Origin: Peribacillus faecalis
Lineage (GTDB): Bacteria > Bacillota > Bacilli > Bacillales > DSM-1321
NCBI RefSeq assembly: GCF_014712675.1
Contig: NZ_JACXSI010000034.1
Location: 1-64,000 of the forward strand
Reading direction: 5' to 3'
Length of the DNA stretch: 64,000 nucleotides
The notes beneath the pieces are model-generated. The model saw only the letters and a list, made by a program, of their open reading frames with translations. It did not search any database and was not told the DNA's origin. Positions 8,794-18,549 of this stretch are shown in pieces; the first letter of the stretch is position 1, and every line of letters starts with the position of its first letter. The position numbers were made by a program, and so were the translations under genes.

Positions 8794-9895
8794 ACGATTT
8801 TTCTTGCTGATCATGGCTATTCAAATAGTGCTTTTAACCGGCTGCTGGGACGAAAAATTGCTGAGGGATACTCGTTTTATTTTGGCAATCGGACTTGATA
8901 AAGGAAAACACGGGGAAATTACCGGGATTTACTCGACACCAAACGCAAACAATTACCCGAATTCAACTATTTTAACAACGGTGCAGGCTCACACTGTCCG
9001 CAGATTGACTATGGACGTTGCCGATAAAGTATCGGAGAATTTGGACACAACTAGAATTGAATTCATATTTTTTGGAGATAAACTCGCTAAAGAAGAAGGA
9101 ATTTTTCCGTATTTGAATATATCATTGCGTGATCCGAATAATCCATTAAATCCGCTTTTAGCGATTACAAAAGGGGAAGTTAAGGAATACTTTCTGACTC
9201 CGATTCCTAACGAAAAAATCATTTCAGAGTATTATAATGATTTGATTAAAGGTGCCCAAAAACGGATGATTTTTACCGATGTAAATGTTTTGACCGGATC
9301 TCGAATTTTCCATAATGAGGGGAAAGACCTTCTTATTCCTTACTTATCACAATCTCCGGACAAAACACCGAGAGTAGCAGGATTGGCTTTATTTAACGGC
9401 AGTCATTTCACCGGTAAAACCTTTAATGAACAGGAAAGTATTCTCTTCAATATCATGGATAATAAATCAGTGAAGAATAAACCGAGCCTAATTAAAAAAA
9501 TCGCCTCGAATGAGGAACCCGATATCGAAAATTATATCTCGATTAATGTAATGAAAGCGAAGCGAGATTTGAATATGCAAGTTAAAAACGGTCGCGTCAT
9601 CGGTCGCATAAAAGTTAATTTAGATGTGGAAGTAATTGAATCACCGCTTTATGAAAAAGGTCAGAGCAATGAATATATCCAAAAACAACTCAGAAAAAAA
9701 TTCACTGAGACCGGCAATAAAATTCTTGAAAAACTGCAAAATGCCAACTGTGACGGGCTCGCACTCGGAAGACAATTAATGGCTTTTCATAATGATGAAT
9801 TTAAAAGAATGAACTGGAAAGAAGTCGGTTATCAACAGGCTGATTTAAAAGTAGATTTTGATGTAAAGATTATTAGCCATGGAGTCATTCGATAA
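8783..9895 (+). CDS. Spore germination receptor, C subunit (lipoprotein)
   Basis: A 370-residue GerAC/GerKC-family lipoprotein. A type II signal peptide ends in the lipobox LLTGC with Cys21, followed by the WDEK signature of this family. The protein is expected on the outer face of the spore inner membrane together with its A and B partners. AAGGTGA precedes the ATG. It is the last gene of the operon and is followed within 6 bp by a strong terminator shared with convergent mutL. Confidence 0.9.
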   Translation: MKHKRFFLLIMAIQIVLLTGCWDEKLLRDTRFILAIGLDKGKHGEITGIYSTPNANNYPNSTILTTVQAHTVRRLTMDVADKVSENLDTTRIEFIFFGDKLAKEEGIFPYLNISLRDPNNPLNPLLAITKGEVKEYFLTPIPNEKIISEYYNDLIKGAQKRMIFTDVNVLTGSRIFHNEGKDLLIPYLSQSPDKTPRVAGLALFNGSHFTGKTFNEQESILFNIMDNKSVKNKPSLIKKIASNEEPDIENYISINVMKAKRDLNMQVKNGRVIGRIKVNLDVEVIESPLYEKGQSNEYIQKQLRKKFTETGNKILEKLQNANCDGLALGRQLMAFHNDEFKRMNWKEVGYQQADLKVDFDVKIISHGVIR

Positions 9896-9896
9896 G

Positions 9897-9932
9897 AAAA
9901 GCGTATCTGATAAAATTCAGATACGCTCTTTT
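9897..9932. terminator. Bidirectional terminator between ger operon and mutL
   Basis: GCGTATCTGA (9901-9910) pairs perfectly with TCAGATACGC (9917-9926). A TCTTTTAG tract follows on the plus strand and TTTTC on the minus strand, so it can serve both convergent operons. Confidence 0.92.
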
Positions 9933-9945
9933 AGTCTTATCGCTA

Positions 9946-11916
9946 CTACATAATTCTTTTAAACATCTTCTCTATTTCACGTGTCGAATAGTGTATGATG
10001 ATCGGACGTCCGTGCGGGCATGTAAACGGATCAGAGCTGTAGCGCAACTGCTCAAGCAATGCCGCTATTTCATCTTGACGCAAATGATGATTCGCTTTGA
10101 TTGATGCTTTACAGCTCATCAAAATAGCCGCTTCTTCTCTCAGCTTCTTAATATCAACCTTCTTCATTTGCAGCAGCTGATCAATAATGCTCTCGACAAT
10201 ATCCTGCTCATCTCCTTGCGGGAACCATTGCGGGTGCGAACGGATGATGAAAGCGTTATGTCCGAAATCCTCAAGGAAAATGCCGACTTCTTGCAACAAA
10301 TCGATATTCTCCTTAATTTTAATGCTTTCATCAGTTGAATATTGCAGTGTAATCGGAACGAGCATATCTTGCAGTTCCTGACTTACTTCTCCTACTTTAT
10401 CACGAAAATATTCATACTTAAGACGTTCCTGCGCCGCATGCTGGTCAATCATATACAAGCCGTTTTCATTTTGCGCCAATATATAGGTGCCATGCAGTTG
10501 CCCGATCGGATACATTGTCGGAATTCTGCTTTGCGCCTCTTGGCTATGATGCTGCGGTTCAGGCTGCGAAGGCGCTGATTCGTAGTCTTGCTCTAGATAT
10601 TGTGCAGCTTCCTCCATCTCCTCCTCATGATCTGTCGGTACATAGTCAGCAGGAGGAGTAGAAAACGGCTGCTGTAATGCTGACGGCTCCGGCAGCGTAT
10701 CAGCAATTGGTTCTTTCATCGGCTCAACCGCAGCAGGAAACGGCTCAGCAGGCGGTTTAATTTTTTTCCAATCATTCACTTGCGTTTCCCGTATAGACTG
10801 CGTAAAATCAGCAATTACTTTCTTCTCCTGCCTGCTTGGAGGCTGATAGCCCGATTCAAGCGAGAAGGATACTTGCTCAGATTGCGGTTTTGCTTTCGGC
10901 TTTTTCTCTTCAACGGCCGATGGAATGAGGACTTCCTTCTTAAAGGCAGCAATAATTGTATTGGTGATCAGCTCCATCAATTCTTGTTCCTTGCTCAGTC
11001 GTACTTCAAGCTTAGAAGGATGCACATTGACATCAACCAATAAAGGATCCATTTCAATATTCAGCATTGCAATCGGATAGCGACCGATTGGAAGCAATGT
11101 ATGGTAACCTGACAAAATCGCCTTCGTTAATAAATAGTTTTTAATATAGCGGCCATTAATCAGTAATGACATATAGTTTCTTGAAGCGCGCGTCGTTTCC
11201 GGATAAGAGATATAGCCGCTAATATTGAAATCGAGAGACTGCGCTTCAATCGGAATCATTTTTTTAGCAATGTTAAAACCGTAAATTGCCGCTAAAACAG
11301 CACGCACATCACCGTTTCCGTTTGTGCGAAGAATTTGATTGCCGTTATGCGTTAAACGAAACGATATTTCCGGATGCGATAAAGCAAGACGGTTAACAAC
11401 ATCAGTTACGTTTCCAAGTTCGGTATGAATCGTTTTGACATATTTCAGGCGGGCAGGCGTGTTGAAGAATAAATCTGAAACGGTAATCTCTGTTCCCTTT
11501 CTGGCATCACTTCCTGTCTCAGAAATGATTTTCCCGCCCTCTAAAACAAGGTGCGTACCGGCATTTTCACCGGTACTAGTTTTAAGTTCGAGTCTGGAAA
11601 CGGAAGCGATACTTGGCAAAGCCTCTCCGCGGAAACCGAGTGTGCGAATACGGAACAGATCATTTTCATTTTTGATTTTACTTGTAGCATGGCGATGAAA
11701 AGCTTTTTTTACATCGTCACTTTCAATACCATCACCATTATCAATGATTCGAATTGCTTGCAATCCTGCTTCTTCCAATTCAATTTCAATGATTGTACTG
11801 TTGGCATCAATGCTATTTTCCGTTAATTCCTTTACGACAGATGCCGGCCGTTCAACAACCTCACCGGCTGCAATTTTATTAGACAGGTCATCGCTTAATT
11901 GAATGATTTTCCCCAA
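9946..11916 (-). CDS. mutL: DNA mismatch repair protein MutL
   Basis: GHKL ATPase that couples MutS mismatch recognition to strand nicking. N-terminal ATPase motifs: ENSIDAN, DNGDGI and [13 protein letters not shown] low-complexity Pro/Glu/Gln linker spans about residues 340-470. The C-terminal domain carries [12 protein letters not shown] (the endonuclease motif DQHAX2EX4E) and CPHGRP, so this is an endonuclease-type MutL, as expected in a species without MutH. 656 residues. The start is TTG at 11916, with GGAGGTGA 7 nt upstream; the N-terminus aligns with [19 protein letters not shown] of other MutL proteins. It lies 17 nt after mutS in one operon. Confidence 0.97.
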   Translation of the reverse strand: MGKIIQLSDDLSNKIAAGEVVERPASVVKELTENSIDANSTIIEIELEEAGLQAIRIIDNGDGIESDDVKKAFHRHATSKIKNENDLFRIRTLGFRGEALPSIASVSRLELKTSTGENAGTHLVLEGGKIISETGSDARKGTEITVSDLFFNTPARLKYVKTIHTELGNVTDVVNRLALSHPEISFRLTHNGNQILRTNGNGDVRAVLAAIYGFNIAKKMIPIEAQSLDFNISGYISYPETTRASRNYMSLLINGRYIKNYLLTKAILSGYHTLLPIGRYPIAMLNIEMDPLLVDVNVHPSKLEVRLSKEQELMELITNTIIAAFKKEVLIPSAVEEKKPKAKPQSEQVSFSLESGYQPPSRQEKKVIADFTQSIRETQVNDWKKIKPPAEPFPAAVEPMKEPIADTLPEPSALQQPFSTPPADYVPTDHEEEMEEAAQYLEQDYESAPSQPEPQHHSQEAQSRIPTMYPIGQLHGTYILAQNENGLYMIDQHAAQERLKYEYFRDKVGEVSQELQDMLVPITLQYSTDESIKIKENIDLLQEVGIFLEDFGHNAFIIRSHPQWFPQGDEQDIVESIIDQLLQMKKVDIKKLREEAAILMSCKASIKANHHLRQDEIAALLEQLRYSSDPFTCPHGRPIIIHYSTREIEKMFKRIM

Positions 11917-11933
11917 GTATCTTCACCTCCGTG

Positions 11934-14558
11934 CTATTTAATGTGTTTTTGTAATTCATATAAGGCATTCATCGCATCAAGTGGCGTCATTTCTAGAATG
12001 TTGATTTTTTTCAACTGTTGAATGCATTTATGCTCTTTGCTTGAAAGCTTGTCTTCTTTCGGTACCCGGTCGGCTGCTGTGAAAAATGACAGTTGCTCTG
12101 TGTCATCAGTTACTACTGTTGCCGCTGTTTCTTTAACGACCGGCTCAACTGGCTGCTGTTGCGTTTGCGGAATGGGATTTCCTTCAAATTGCTGCAAAAG
12201 CTCATTCGCTCTTTTAATCAATTCCTCCGGAAGTTCGGCCAACTGCGCTACATGTATACCATAACTTTTATCAGCCGCGCCTTCTTTAATTTTATGCAAG
12301 AAGACAACTTTACCGTTTTGCTCAATTGCGCTTACATGTACATTTTTCAATTGTTTCAATTCGTCCTCAAGCGTTGTTAATTCATGATAGTGCGTTGAAA
12401 ACAGTGTTTTAGCACCAATTTTGCCATGAATATATTCAATGATTGCCTGCGCGAGCGCCATTCCGTCATAAGTAGACGTACCACGACCGATTTCATCAAA
12501 CAAGATTAAGCTGTTTTGCGTCGCATGAGCAATCGCATGCTTCGCTTCCAGCATTTCTACCATGAATGTACTTTGGCCGGAAATAAGATCATCTGCTGCC
12601 CCGATACGGGTAAAGATTTGATCAAATATCGGCAATTCTGCTTGATCGGCAGGGACAAAACATCCGATTTGAGCTAGCACTGCTGTTAAAGCGACTTGTC
12701 TCATATACGTACTTTTACCACTCATGTTCGGTCCAGTAATAAGAAGCATTTCGCGCTCACTGTTCATTATGCAGTCATTCGGCACATATTGCTGTTTTTG
12801 CATCACTTTTTCAACAACCGGGTGTCGGCCATTCACAATCGCAATACGTCGCTCATCGGAAAATACCGGTTTAACATAATGACGGTTTTCACTCACTGTC
12901 GCAAAACATTGCATAACGTCTAGCTCGCTAATGCATTTCGCCAAGCTTTGCAGGCGCGGAATATACTCTTTCACATGCTCCCGCAGTTTCACGAATATAT
13001 CATATTCTAGATCAATCATTTTCTCTTCTGCTTCTAAAATTAAAGCCTCTTTTTCCTTCAGTTCCGGTGTAATATAACGTTCGGCATTCGTCAACGTTTG
13101 CTTGCGCTCATATCGTCCCTCTTCAAGCAAATGAATATTCGCTTTCGTCACTTCAATATAATAACCAAACACACGGTTAAAGCCGACTTTCAATGATTTA
13201 ATGCCGGTAATATCGCGCTCCTGCTTCTCTAACGCGGCGATCCATGTTTTACCGTTACGGCTCGCATCACGGTATTGATCCAGTTGTTCATCGTAGCCAT
13301 CCATAATCATATTGCCTTCTTTTATAGAAAGCGGCGGGTTCTCGACTAGCGCCTGTTCAAGCATATCTGCAACCTCTTCACATGGGTCGCATTGGTTGAT
13401 AATTAGCTCAAGCTTGCTGTCATTCATTTCTTCTAGAATAGCAATAATTTTAGGCACTTGATGCAATGATTTTTTCAAGGCAATCAAATCGCGGGCATTG
13501 GCATTGCCGAATGCGACACGGCCGGAAAGACGCTCTAAATCATATACTTCTTTCAAGCTTTCCCGCAGCTCTTCACGGTTAAAATAATTGTTTAATAATA
13601 CTTCAACTGTATTTTGGCGTTCAATAATGCTTTCTTTTGTGATAAGCGGCCGATCGACCCATTGCTTTAGCATTCGAGCTCCCATCGCTGTTTTCGTTTC
13701 GTCAAGAAGCCATAATAACGAGCCATGCTTGCCTTTGCTGCGAATTGTTTCTGTTAGTTCCAGATTACGCTTTGAGTGGTAATCAATTTTTAAATAATGG
13801 CTTGTATCATAAGTAACTGTTTTTTGCATATGCGCAAGACCGCGCTTTTGCGTATTAAACAAGTAATGAAGCAAACGGGCTGTTGTCACAACTAACTTTT
13901 CTTGTGTTAAATCAGCTATAATTCCTTCAAACTCCGGAGCAACAGCTGTTTCGTTTTGAATAGAGAAAACGATGGACTGTCTTTCGCTCAGCTGCTTTTG
14001 CAGATCAGCAGGAAAACTTTCGTCAATTATCATTTCTTTAGCGGCCAAAGCTGTCACTTCATTAATGACATCCTGAAATGAGTTGGTCAGTAAAGTCACC
14101 TTATTTTCACCGGTAGAAAGGTCGGCGAAAGCAAATCCGAATGTTTGGTCGGCAAACCGCGTCACTGATGTCACATAGTTATTCTGCTTTTCGTCAATGC
14201 CACGTCCTTGCATAACTGTCCCAGGTGTGATCATTTGCACGACCTCACGCTTAACTACCCCTTTTGCTTGCCTTGGATCTTCGACTTGCTCGCAGATAGC
14301 TACTTTATAGCCTCTTTCAATTAATGTATCAATATAGTTAGCAGCAGAGTGATACGGTATGCCGCACATTGGAATTCTTTCCGTAGAACCACCGTCTCTG
14401 CTCGTTAATGTTATTTCAAGTTCTTGAGACGCTTTAACGGCATCATCAAAGAACATCTCATAAAAGTCACCTAAACGAAAAAATAAAAAGGCATCAGGAT
14501 AATCTGCCTTTACTTGTAAATATTGCATAATCATTGGCGTGTAAGTGGCCATGTTCAT
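11934..14558 (-). CDS. mutS: DNA mismatch repair protein MutS
   Basis: Recognises mismatches and small loops and recruits MutL. The N-terminal mismatch-binding domain has the [15 protein letters not shown] motif, whose Phe stacks on the mismatch. The ATPase near residue 600 has Walker [10 protein letters not shown] and Walker [17 protein letters not shown], followed by the STHYHEL signature. A variable Gln/Pro-rich C-terminal region precedes the terminal dimerisation or clamp-binding segment. I place the start at 14558 (MNMATYTPM, 874 residues) because AAAGG lies 7-8 nt upstream; ATG at 14552 is possible. The open frame extends to 14621, but an extended -10 promoter at 14610-14618 argues against a longer protein. 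Confidence 0.97.
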   Translation of the reverse strand: MNMATYTPMIMQYLQVKADYPDAFLFFRLGDFYEMFFDDAVKASQELEITLTSRDGGSTERIPMCGIPYHSAANYIDTLIERGYKVAICEQVEDPRQAKGVVKREVVQMITPGTVMQGRGIDEKQNNYVTSVTRFADQTFGFAFADLSTGENKVTLLTNSFQDVINEVTALAAKEMIIDESFPADLQKQLSERQSIVFSIQNETAVAPEFEGIIADLTQEKLVVTTARLLHYLFNTQKRGLAHMQKTVTYDTSHYLKIDYHSKRNLELTETIRSKGKHGSLLWLLDETKTAMGARMLKQWVDRPLITKESIIERQNTVEVLLNNYFNREELRESLKEVYDLERLSGRVAFGNANARDLIALKKSLHQVPKIIAILEEMNDSKLELIINQCDPCEEVADMLEQALVENPPLSIKEGNMIMDGYDEQLDQYRDASRNGKTWIAALEKQERDITGIKSLKVGFNRVFGYYIEVTKANIHLLEEGRYERKQTLTNAERYITPELKEKEALILEAEEKMIDLEYDIFVKLREHVKEYIPRLQSLAKCISELDVMQCFATVSENRHYVKPVFSDERRIAIVNGRHPVVEKVMQKQQYVPNDCIMNSEREMLLITGPNMSGKSTYMRQVALTAVLAQIGCFVPADQAELPIFDQIFTRIGAADDLISGQSTFMVEMLEAKHAIAHATQNSLILFDEIGRGTSTYDGMALAQAIIEYIHGKIGAKTLFSTHYHELTTLEDELKQLKNVHVSAIEQNGKVVFLHKIKEGAADKSYGIHVAQLAELPEELIKRANELLQQFEGNPIPQTQQQPVEPVVKETAATVVTDDTEQLSFFTAADRVPKEDKLSSKEHKCIQQLKKINILEMTPLDAMNALYELQKHIK

Positions 14559-14609
14559 TTCAAAACCTTTCGTACAAAAAATTATCTTCAGTTTCACTCT
14601 ATCCCGTTT

Positions 14610-14618
14610 ATTATAGCA
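14610..14618 (-). promoter_or_regulatory. Extended -10 promoter candidate of mutSL
   Basis: The minus strand reads TGCTATAAT, a TGn extended -10 with a perfect TATAAT box, about 50 bp before the mutS start. No convincing -35 is seen, as is usual for extended -10 promoters. Confidence 0.5.
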
Positions 14619-14712
14619 CACTAATTTGGCTAGTTGCGCTTATACTATAGACTTAAAATTGGTCACTACGTCGAGTTTCCACATCGTTGCCAATTTATGT
14701 TCTTATAGTGCT

Positions 14713-15040
14713 AGAAAAAACGACACCGGCCCTTTTTATCAAGAATAATGCTCCTTAGGTTCACATCGATGAAAAAAGAGCCATGCGGGTAACGAAAAGC
14801 GGAAGCGGCCCACAAGTATTGAACAGCGACTAAGGACGCTACGTCCGGATATCTTCATCGCTGTGACTCTCATCGTGAGAGCCTCACACAAGAAACCCAC
14901 CTTTGGTTTCTTGTGTGAGGCGTTTAAAAGAACATCGGCTAAGAACGCCACGTCCTGTTGCAACGCCGATATGACCTAATTCCTGTAGGCCGCCGAGCAT
15001 GGCAGGTGTGAGCCATCTATGTTCAAAATTATACACTTAT
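14713..15040 (+). repeat. Repeat family 1, composite diverged copy A with family 2 inserts
   Basis: Most of the mutS-cotE gap is repeat. The ends and landmarks of family 1 are present: the AGAAAAAACGACACCGG-like left end, a gatGAAAAAagaGCCATGCGG block, AAGAAACC...GGTTTCTT, GAGCATGGCAGGTGTG and a GTTCAAAATTATACACTT-like right part. Two extra blocks interrupt it (about 14795-14880 and 14922-14995); both resemble family 2 (GACTAAGGACGC..., ACCTAATTCCTGTAGG). A 17-bp perfect hairpin (14881-14897 with 14905-14921) forms its core. No gene is seen here; short open frames are repeat-derived. Confidence 0.75.
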
Positions 15041-15083
15041 CTCTAAAAATAAAAACTAGGAAGTTTCCCCCCTAGCATACATG

Positions 15084-15623
15084 TTATTTCTCATATTCCA
15101 TTATAAAGTCCGGCTGAATTTCGTGGAGATCGTCGTCATCGACATCATTGAACCAGTCATCATCGTCAGCTCTTCCATCAGGACTCACCGCAACGACTAC
15201 CTTCGTTTCGCCAATCACTTCAACAAAAAATTCTTTCTCGACTTCCACAACAATTTTCTGCCCATCTCCATTAATGCAGGCTTCAATGCAATTTGGCTGT
15301 TGAACAACTCTCACCACTATTTCACGATCATCCAGGAAATCAGGGTCACGGTACTTTAAATTGACGACGTCTGTATATTGAACTTTTTCTGTTTTAACAC
15401 CTGTTTTCGTATTTTTGTTATACGAATACCAGATGCTGATATCGAAACTGCCGCTTATATGGACCTTCTTCCCATTCTTTTTCGCTGTATAATGATGATT
15501 TATAATCCAACAACCAAGAATGCTGGAAGGATTTTGATCCGGGCAAATAGTTTCATTGGACCTTGTAAATTTGCGTCCTTTGGCCACCACTGCCTTTGTT
15601 ATAATCTCTCTATACTGTGACAT
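15084..15623 (-). CDS. cotE: Spore outer-coat morphogenetic protein CotE
   Basis: Directs outer-coat assembly around the forespore in the mother cell. The 179-residue product matches B. subtilis CotE along its length: MSQYREIITKAVVAKGRKF at the start, a central SSILGCWIINH segment, LQQPNC-like VVQQPNCIEA, GETKVVV and an acidic C-terminal tail (DDDDWFNDVDDDD). The start is ATG 15623, with GAGGAGGG 8 nt upstream; an upstream in-frame codon would add six residues before the conserved N-terminus. A sigma-K-type promoter candidate lies 30 bp upstream. Its neighbours ricA-miaB and mutSL are the usual ones in Bacillus. Confidence 0.97.
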   Translation of the reverse strand: MSQYREIITKAVVAKGRKFTRSNETICPDQNPSSILGCWIINHHYTAKKNGKKVHISGSFDISIWYSYNKNTKTGVKTEKVQYTDVVNLKYRDPDFLDDREIVVRVVQQPNCIEACINGDGQKIVVEVEKEFFVEVIGETKVVVAVSPDGRADDDDWFNDVDDDDLHEIQPDFIMEYEK

Positions 15624-15653
15624 GAAGCGAACCCTCCTCATTCATTTTCAATT

Positions 15654-15682
15654 CATCCTATGCGTGTTAAATGTCTAGTGTG
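15654..15682 (-). promoter_or_regulatory. Candidate sigma-K promoter of cotE
   Basis: The minus strand reads CACA, 16 nt, then CATAGGATG, fitting the sigma-K consensus mACm-N16-CATAnnnTA with TG for the last TA. cotE of B. subtilis has a sigma-K promoter; the assignment here is by motif. Confidence 0.55.
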
Positions 15683-15867
15683 AATAAAATTATCCCTACT
15701 GCATCAATAGGCGGATTTCATAATTCATTGTATGCAATAATGGAGGCTGTGTGCCTTTGGAGACGACAGTGGACGTACAAAATTTAATAAGAAAAACATT
15801 GCAGGTCCTTGTTTGTTTTTAAATTTATTTCTTTATAGGGAAACTACTTTTACCGGGACAAAGATGC

Positions 15868-15898
15868 AAAAAAGTCCCGTGAAAATTCACGGGACTTT
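15868..15898 (-). terminator. Terminator of miaB-ricA
   Basis: AAAGTCCCGTG pairs with CACGGGACTTT around a 5-nt loop and is followed by TTTGC on the minus strand, 10 bp after the ricA stop. Confidence 0.93.
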
Positions 15899-15907
15899 AC
15901 TGATTGA

Positions 15908-16339
15908 TTATGAACAGCTGCTGGCTGTTTGATTTTTCACTTCTGCGCCGGTTTGGCCGCGCAATACATTTCCTTCAGTTGATTCTATGATGAGGTCTGT
16001 AACTTTATTAGAAATTGCCGAAGATACCATTTGCAGCAGTTCATTGACCTCGATTTGAGATTGCTTGAACTCCTGAACAACAGGAATCTCATCAATTTCT
16101 TCTTCAATAGCGTGAATACGATCTTGTACTTGCTTGTATGCTCTCTCTTTGCCGTAATGCTCGAAATTAATCGATTGTTTTTGCAAGCTTTTTAAGCTGG
16201 CAATTAATTCACGAACCCGTTTGTTTTCATGAATTTGCGCCTCGGCTTTTTTAAAGAAATCCACTTCTTCTGTTTCTGCAATCATTGCTGCAAGTTCTTG
16301 CGCTTTTTTAATAAGATCGTCTTTTGTATAAGTTCCCAC
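15908..16339 (-). CDS. ricA: RicA (YmcA), YlbF/YmcA-family subunit of the Y-complex
   Basis: A 143-residue, mostly helical protein of the YlbF/YmcA family. With RicF (YlbF) and RicT (YaaT) it forms the RicAFT complex, which promotes RNase Y-dependent mRNA maturation and affects biofilm formation, competence and sporulation. In B. subtilis the complex carries iron-sulfur clusters; the C-terminal Cys here (QTASSCS, third last residue... Cys142) is consistent with a cluster ligand. The start is GTG at 16339, with GAGGTGA inside the end of miaB. It begins 2 nt after the miaB stop, so the two are co-translated. RNase Y itself (rny) is encoded 8 kb away in the window. Confidence 0.95.
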   Translation of the reverse strand: MGTYTKDDLIKKAQELAAMIAETEEVDFFKKAEAQIHENKRVRELIASLKSLQKQSINFEHYGKERAYKQVQDRIHAIEEEIDEIPVVQEFKQSQIEVNELLQMVSSAISNKVTDLIIESTEGNVLRGQTGAEVKNQTASSCS

Positions 16340-16341
16340 TA

Positions 16342-17880
16342 TTATTTCACCTCAATTATTTGATCCACCATTTCTCCGTTTAATGACCATGTTTTAGCAT
16401 CTGTAATACGCACTTTCACAATTTGTCCGATAGCTGATTTAGGTCCGACAAAGTTTACTAGCTTGCTCTTAGTCGTATATCCCGCTAAAACATCTGGGTT
16501 ATTTTTGCTTTCCCCTTCGACTAATACATCAACAATTTGCCCTTTATGCTCAAGCATTTTTTGCGCGGAGATTTCATTAACAACGGCATTTAAGCGCTGC
16601 AAACGTTCTTTCTTAACACTCATTGGCACGTTATCGACCATTTTCGCTGCCGGAGTACCTTCTCGCGGAGAATAAATAAATGTATAAGCCGCATCATAAC
16701 CTACCTCTTTATATAAAGAAAGGGTTTCTTCGAATTGCTCTTCTGTCTCATTCGGATAGCCGACAATAATATCAGTTGTCAATGAAACATTCGGTATCGC
16801 CGCTTTAATTTTTCTGACAAGCTCTAAGTATTGCTCGCGGTTGTATTTGCGCGCCATAATCTTCAGCACTTCTGAACTTCCTGACTGAACTGGAAGATGA
16901 ATATGGTCAACTAAGTTACCGCCTTTAGCCAACACTTCGATTAGACGATCGTCAAAATCGCGCGGATGACTTGTTGTGAAACGAATGCGTGGAATGTCAA
17001 TCTTACGGATTTCATCCATCAAATCGCCAAGACCGTATTTCATATCTGTAAAATCTTTCCCATACGCATTAACATTTTGACCTAAAAGCGTTACTTCTTG
17101 ATAGCCTTGCGCAGCCAAGTGTCTGACTTCCTGAATGATATCTTCCGGACGGCGGCTTCTTTCTTTACCTCGCGTAAACGGAACAATGCAGTACGTACAG
17201 AACTTATCGCATCCGTACATAATGTTAACCCAGCCTTTAATATTGCCTTTACGGACTTTCGGAAGGTTTTCAATGATATCCCCTTCTTTAGACCACACTT
17301 CTACAACCATTTCCTTCGACATATAAGCGTCTTGGAGGATGTTCGGTAGACGGTGAATATTATGTGTCCCGAAAATCATATCTACGAATTGATGCTTTTG
17401 AAGAATGCGGTTAACAACCGATTCCTCCTGTGACATACAGCCGCACACACCGATCAGCAAGTCTGGATTTTCTCGCTTCAGCGCTTTCAAGTGGCCAAGC
17501 TCTCCAAACACTTTATTTTCCGCATTTTCACGGATCGCACACGTATTGAGAAGAATTACATTTGTCTCTTTCACATCAGTAGTTGGTTCATAGCCTAAAG
17601 CCATAAAAATACCTGCCATTACTTCTGTATCATGCTCATTCATTTGGCAGCCGTAAGTACGAATTAAAAACTTTCTGCCTTTCCCCATATCTCTGAACTG
17701 CTCAGAAATAGAAAAATCATTATGATATTGGACAGCTTCTTTACCACGTCTCTTTGCATCCTTTAAAGAAGGAGCCGCATATGTCTTTTCAAAATATTTG
17801 CTGTAGTCCTTTTCGGATTTTTTGTCCGTTGGTCTACTTTCTTTTACTTGTTGAGATTCTGTACGTTGTTTTTCATTCAT
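16342..17880 (-). CDS. miaB: tRNA-2-methylthio-N6-dimethylallyladenosine synthase MiaB
   Basis: Radical-SAM methylthiotransferase that converts i6A37, made by MiaA, into ms2i6A37. 512 residues. The N-terminal UPF0004 domain has three cluster cysteines (Cys78, Cys114, Cys148). The radical-SAM CxxxCxxC motif lies at Cys224, Cys228 and Cys231 (GCDKFCTYC), and the C-terminal TRAM domain starts near residue 440. The N-terminal 60-residue charged extension is typical of Bacillus MiaB. AAAGGAGA precedes the ATG. It is first in an operon with ricA, which follows after 2 nt. Confidence 0.97.
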   Translation of the reverse strand: MNEKQRTESQQVKESRPTDKKSEKDYSKYFEKTYAAPSLKDAKRRGKEAVQYHNDFSISEQFRDMGKGRKFLIRTYGCQMNEHDTEVMAGIFMALGYEPTTDVKETNVILLNTCAIRENAENKVFGELGHLKALKRENPDLLIGVCGCMSQEESVVNRILQKHQFVDMIFGTHNIHRLPNILQDAYMSKEMVVEVWSKEGDIIENLPKVRKGNIKGWVNIMYGCDKFCTYCIVPFTRGKERSRRPEDIIQEVRHLAAQGYQEVTLLGQNVNAYGKDFTDMKYGLGDLMDEIRKIDIPRIRFTTSHPRDFDDRLIEVLAKGGNLVDHIHLPVQSGSSEVLKIMARKYNREQYLELVRKIKAAIPNVSLTTDIIVGYPNETEEQFEETLSLYKEVGYDAAYTFIYSPREGTPAAKMVDNVPMSVKKERLQRLNAVVNEISAQKMLEHKGQIVDVLVEGESKNNPDVLAGYTTKSKLVNFVGPKSAIGQIVKVRITDAKTWSLNGEMVDQIIEVK

Positions 17881-18098
17881 ACGTTGGATCTCCTTTCTTT
17901 ATGATTATACTTCATGATAGTCATTGTTTTTTCACAAAATGTGCCAATTATTTAACAGAAACAATCACTTTTTAGTATAAATGTTTTGCTTGGTTTAAAC
18001 AATAGCTGAAAAAAAACGAATAGCTCTCTATTCTTTTTCGGACATTAACACATTTCTTCATAACTAGGTACAAGCCTTTTCAAGTTACCAGCCTTGTA

Positions 18099-18107
18099 CA
18101 TACATTA
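18099..18107 (+). promoter_or_regulatory. Possible sigma-K -10 element
   Basis: CATACATTA fits the sigma-K -10 CATAnnnTA exactly and lies 33 bp before the start of the Asn/Ser/Cys-rich gene. I see no good AC -35 at the expected distance, so this is a weak call. A GTACAAG/CTTGTAC inverted repeat flanks its upstream side. Confidence 0.35.
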
Positions 18108-18139
18108 CAGTGAACGATAATTAAAAGGAGAGTGTAATA

Positions 18140-18532
18140 ATGGGTAACTATAACAATCAAGGTGGACATGGACATGATGGCAGCTCCAACAACAACAACA
18201 ACAACAACAGCAATAGTAACTTATCTTTCTGTGAACATGTAGGTCTTTGCAATTGCATTAACTCTGGCCGTTTTAATAACTTTGACTCCGGCAATGAAAG
18301 ACGCAGACGTAAACACCGCTCTGAATCAAGCAGCAGTAGCAGTAGCAGTAGCAGTAGCAGCAGCTGCAGACATCATAGAAGAAGAAATCAAAACTACGAC
18401 AATAACTACAACAACAATAATCAAAACTACAATAATCAAAACAACAATAATTACAATAACAACCGAAACTGTTGTTGCCGCAGACGCTGCGGCGGATTCT
18501 GCGGCGGGTTCTGCGGAGGCTTCTTCTGGTAA
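18140..18532 (+). CDS. Low-complexity Asn/Ser/Cys-rich protein, probable spore-surface protein
   Basis: A 130-residue protein that I do not recognise. AAAAGGAGAG precedes the ATG at good spacing and a strong terminator follows, so the gene looks real. In order: a Gly/His/Asn-rich start with a run of seven Asn, a short ordered patch with three Cys (SFCEHVGLCNCIN), a basic RRRRKHR cluster, a run of about 14 Ser ending in Cys, RHHRRR, an Asn/Tyr/Gln-rich stretch, then a Cys/Arg block (NCCCRRRC) and GGFCGGFCGGFFW at the C-terminus. There is no signal peptide or membrane segment. Basic, Cys-rich, Gly/Asn-rich small proteins are typical of the spore coat or crust, and a sigma-K-like -10 lies upstream. 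The spore role is inference. Confidence 0.7.
   Translation: MGNYNNQGGHGHDGSSNNNNNNNSNSNLSFCEHVGLCNCINSGRFNNFDSGNERRRRKHRSESSSSSSSSSSSSSCRHHRRRNQNYDNNYNNNNQNYNNQNNNNYNNNRNCCCRRRCGGFCGGFCGGFFW
18187..18210 (+). repeat. AAC trinucleotide repeat coding poly-Asn
   Basis: About seven consecutive AAC units in frame encode the N-terminal Asn run of the low-complexity protein. Confidence 0.85.
18326..18368 (+). repeat. AGC/AGT trinucleotide repeat coding poly-Ser
   Basis: Alternating AGC and AGT codons, including several exact AGCAGT hexamers, encode the Ser run. Slippage here would change length in frame rather than switch the gene off. Confidence 0.85.
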
Positions 18533-18549
18533 TCTAATAAATTACTGAA

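Noticed and set aside
14739-14963. Minus-strand 74-codon open frame between mutS and cotE
   Set aside because: It lies wholly in the composite repeat and has no homology-like features or ribosome site.
15727-15734. CATACAAT on the minus strand as a sigma-E -10 for cotE
   Set aside because: The -10 is perfect, but nothing like the sigma-E -35 stands 13-15 nt upstream.
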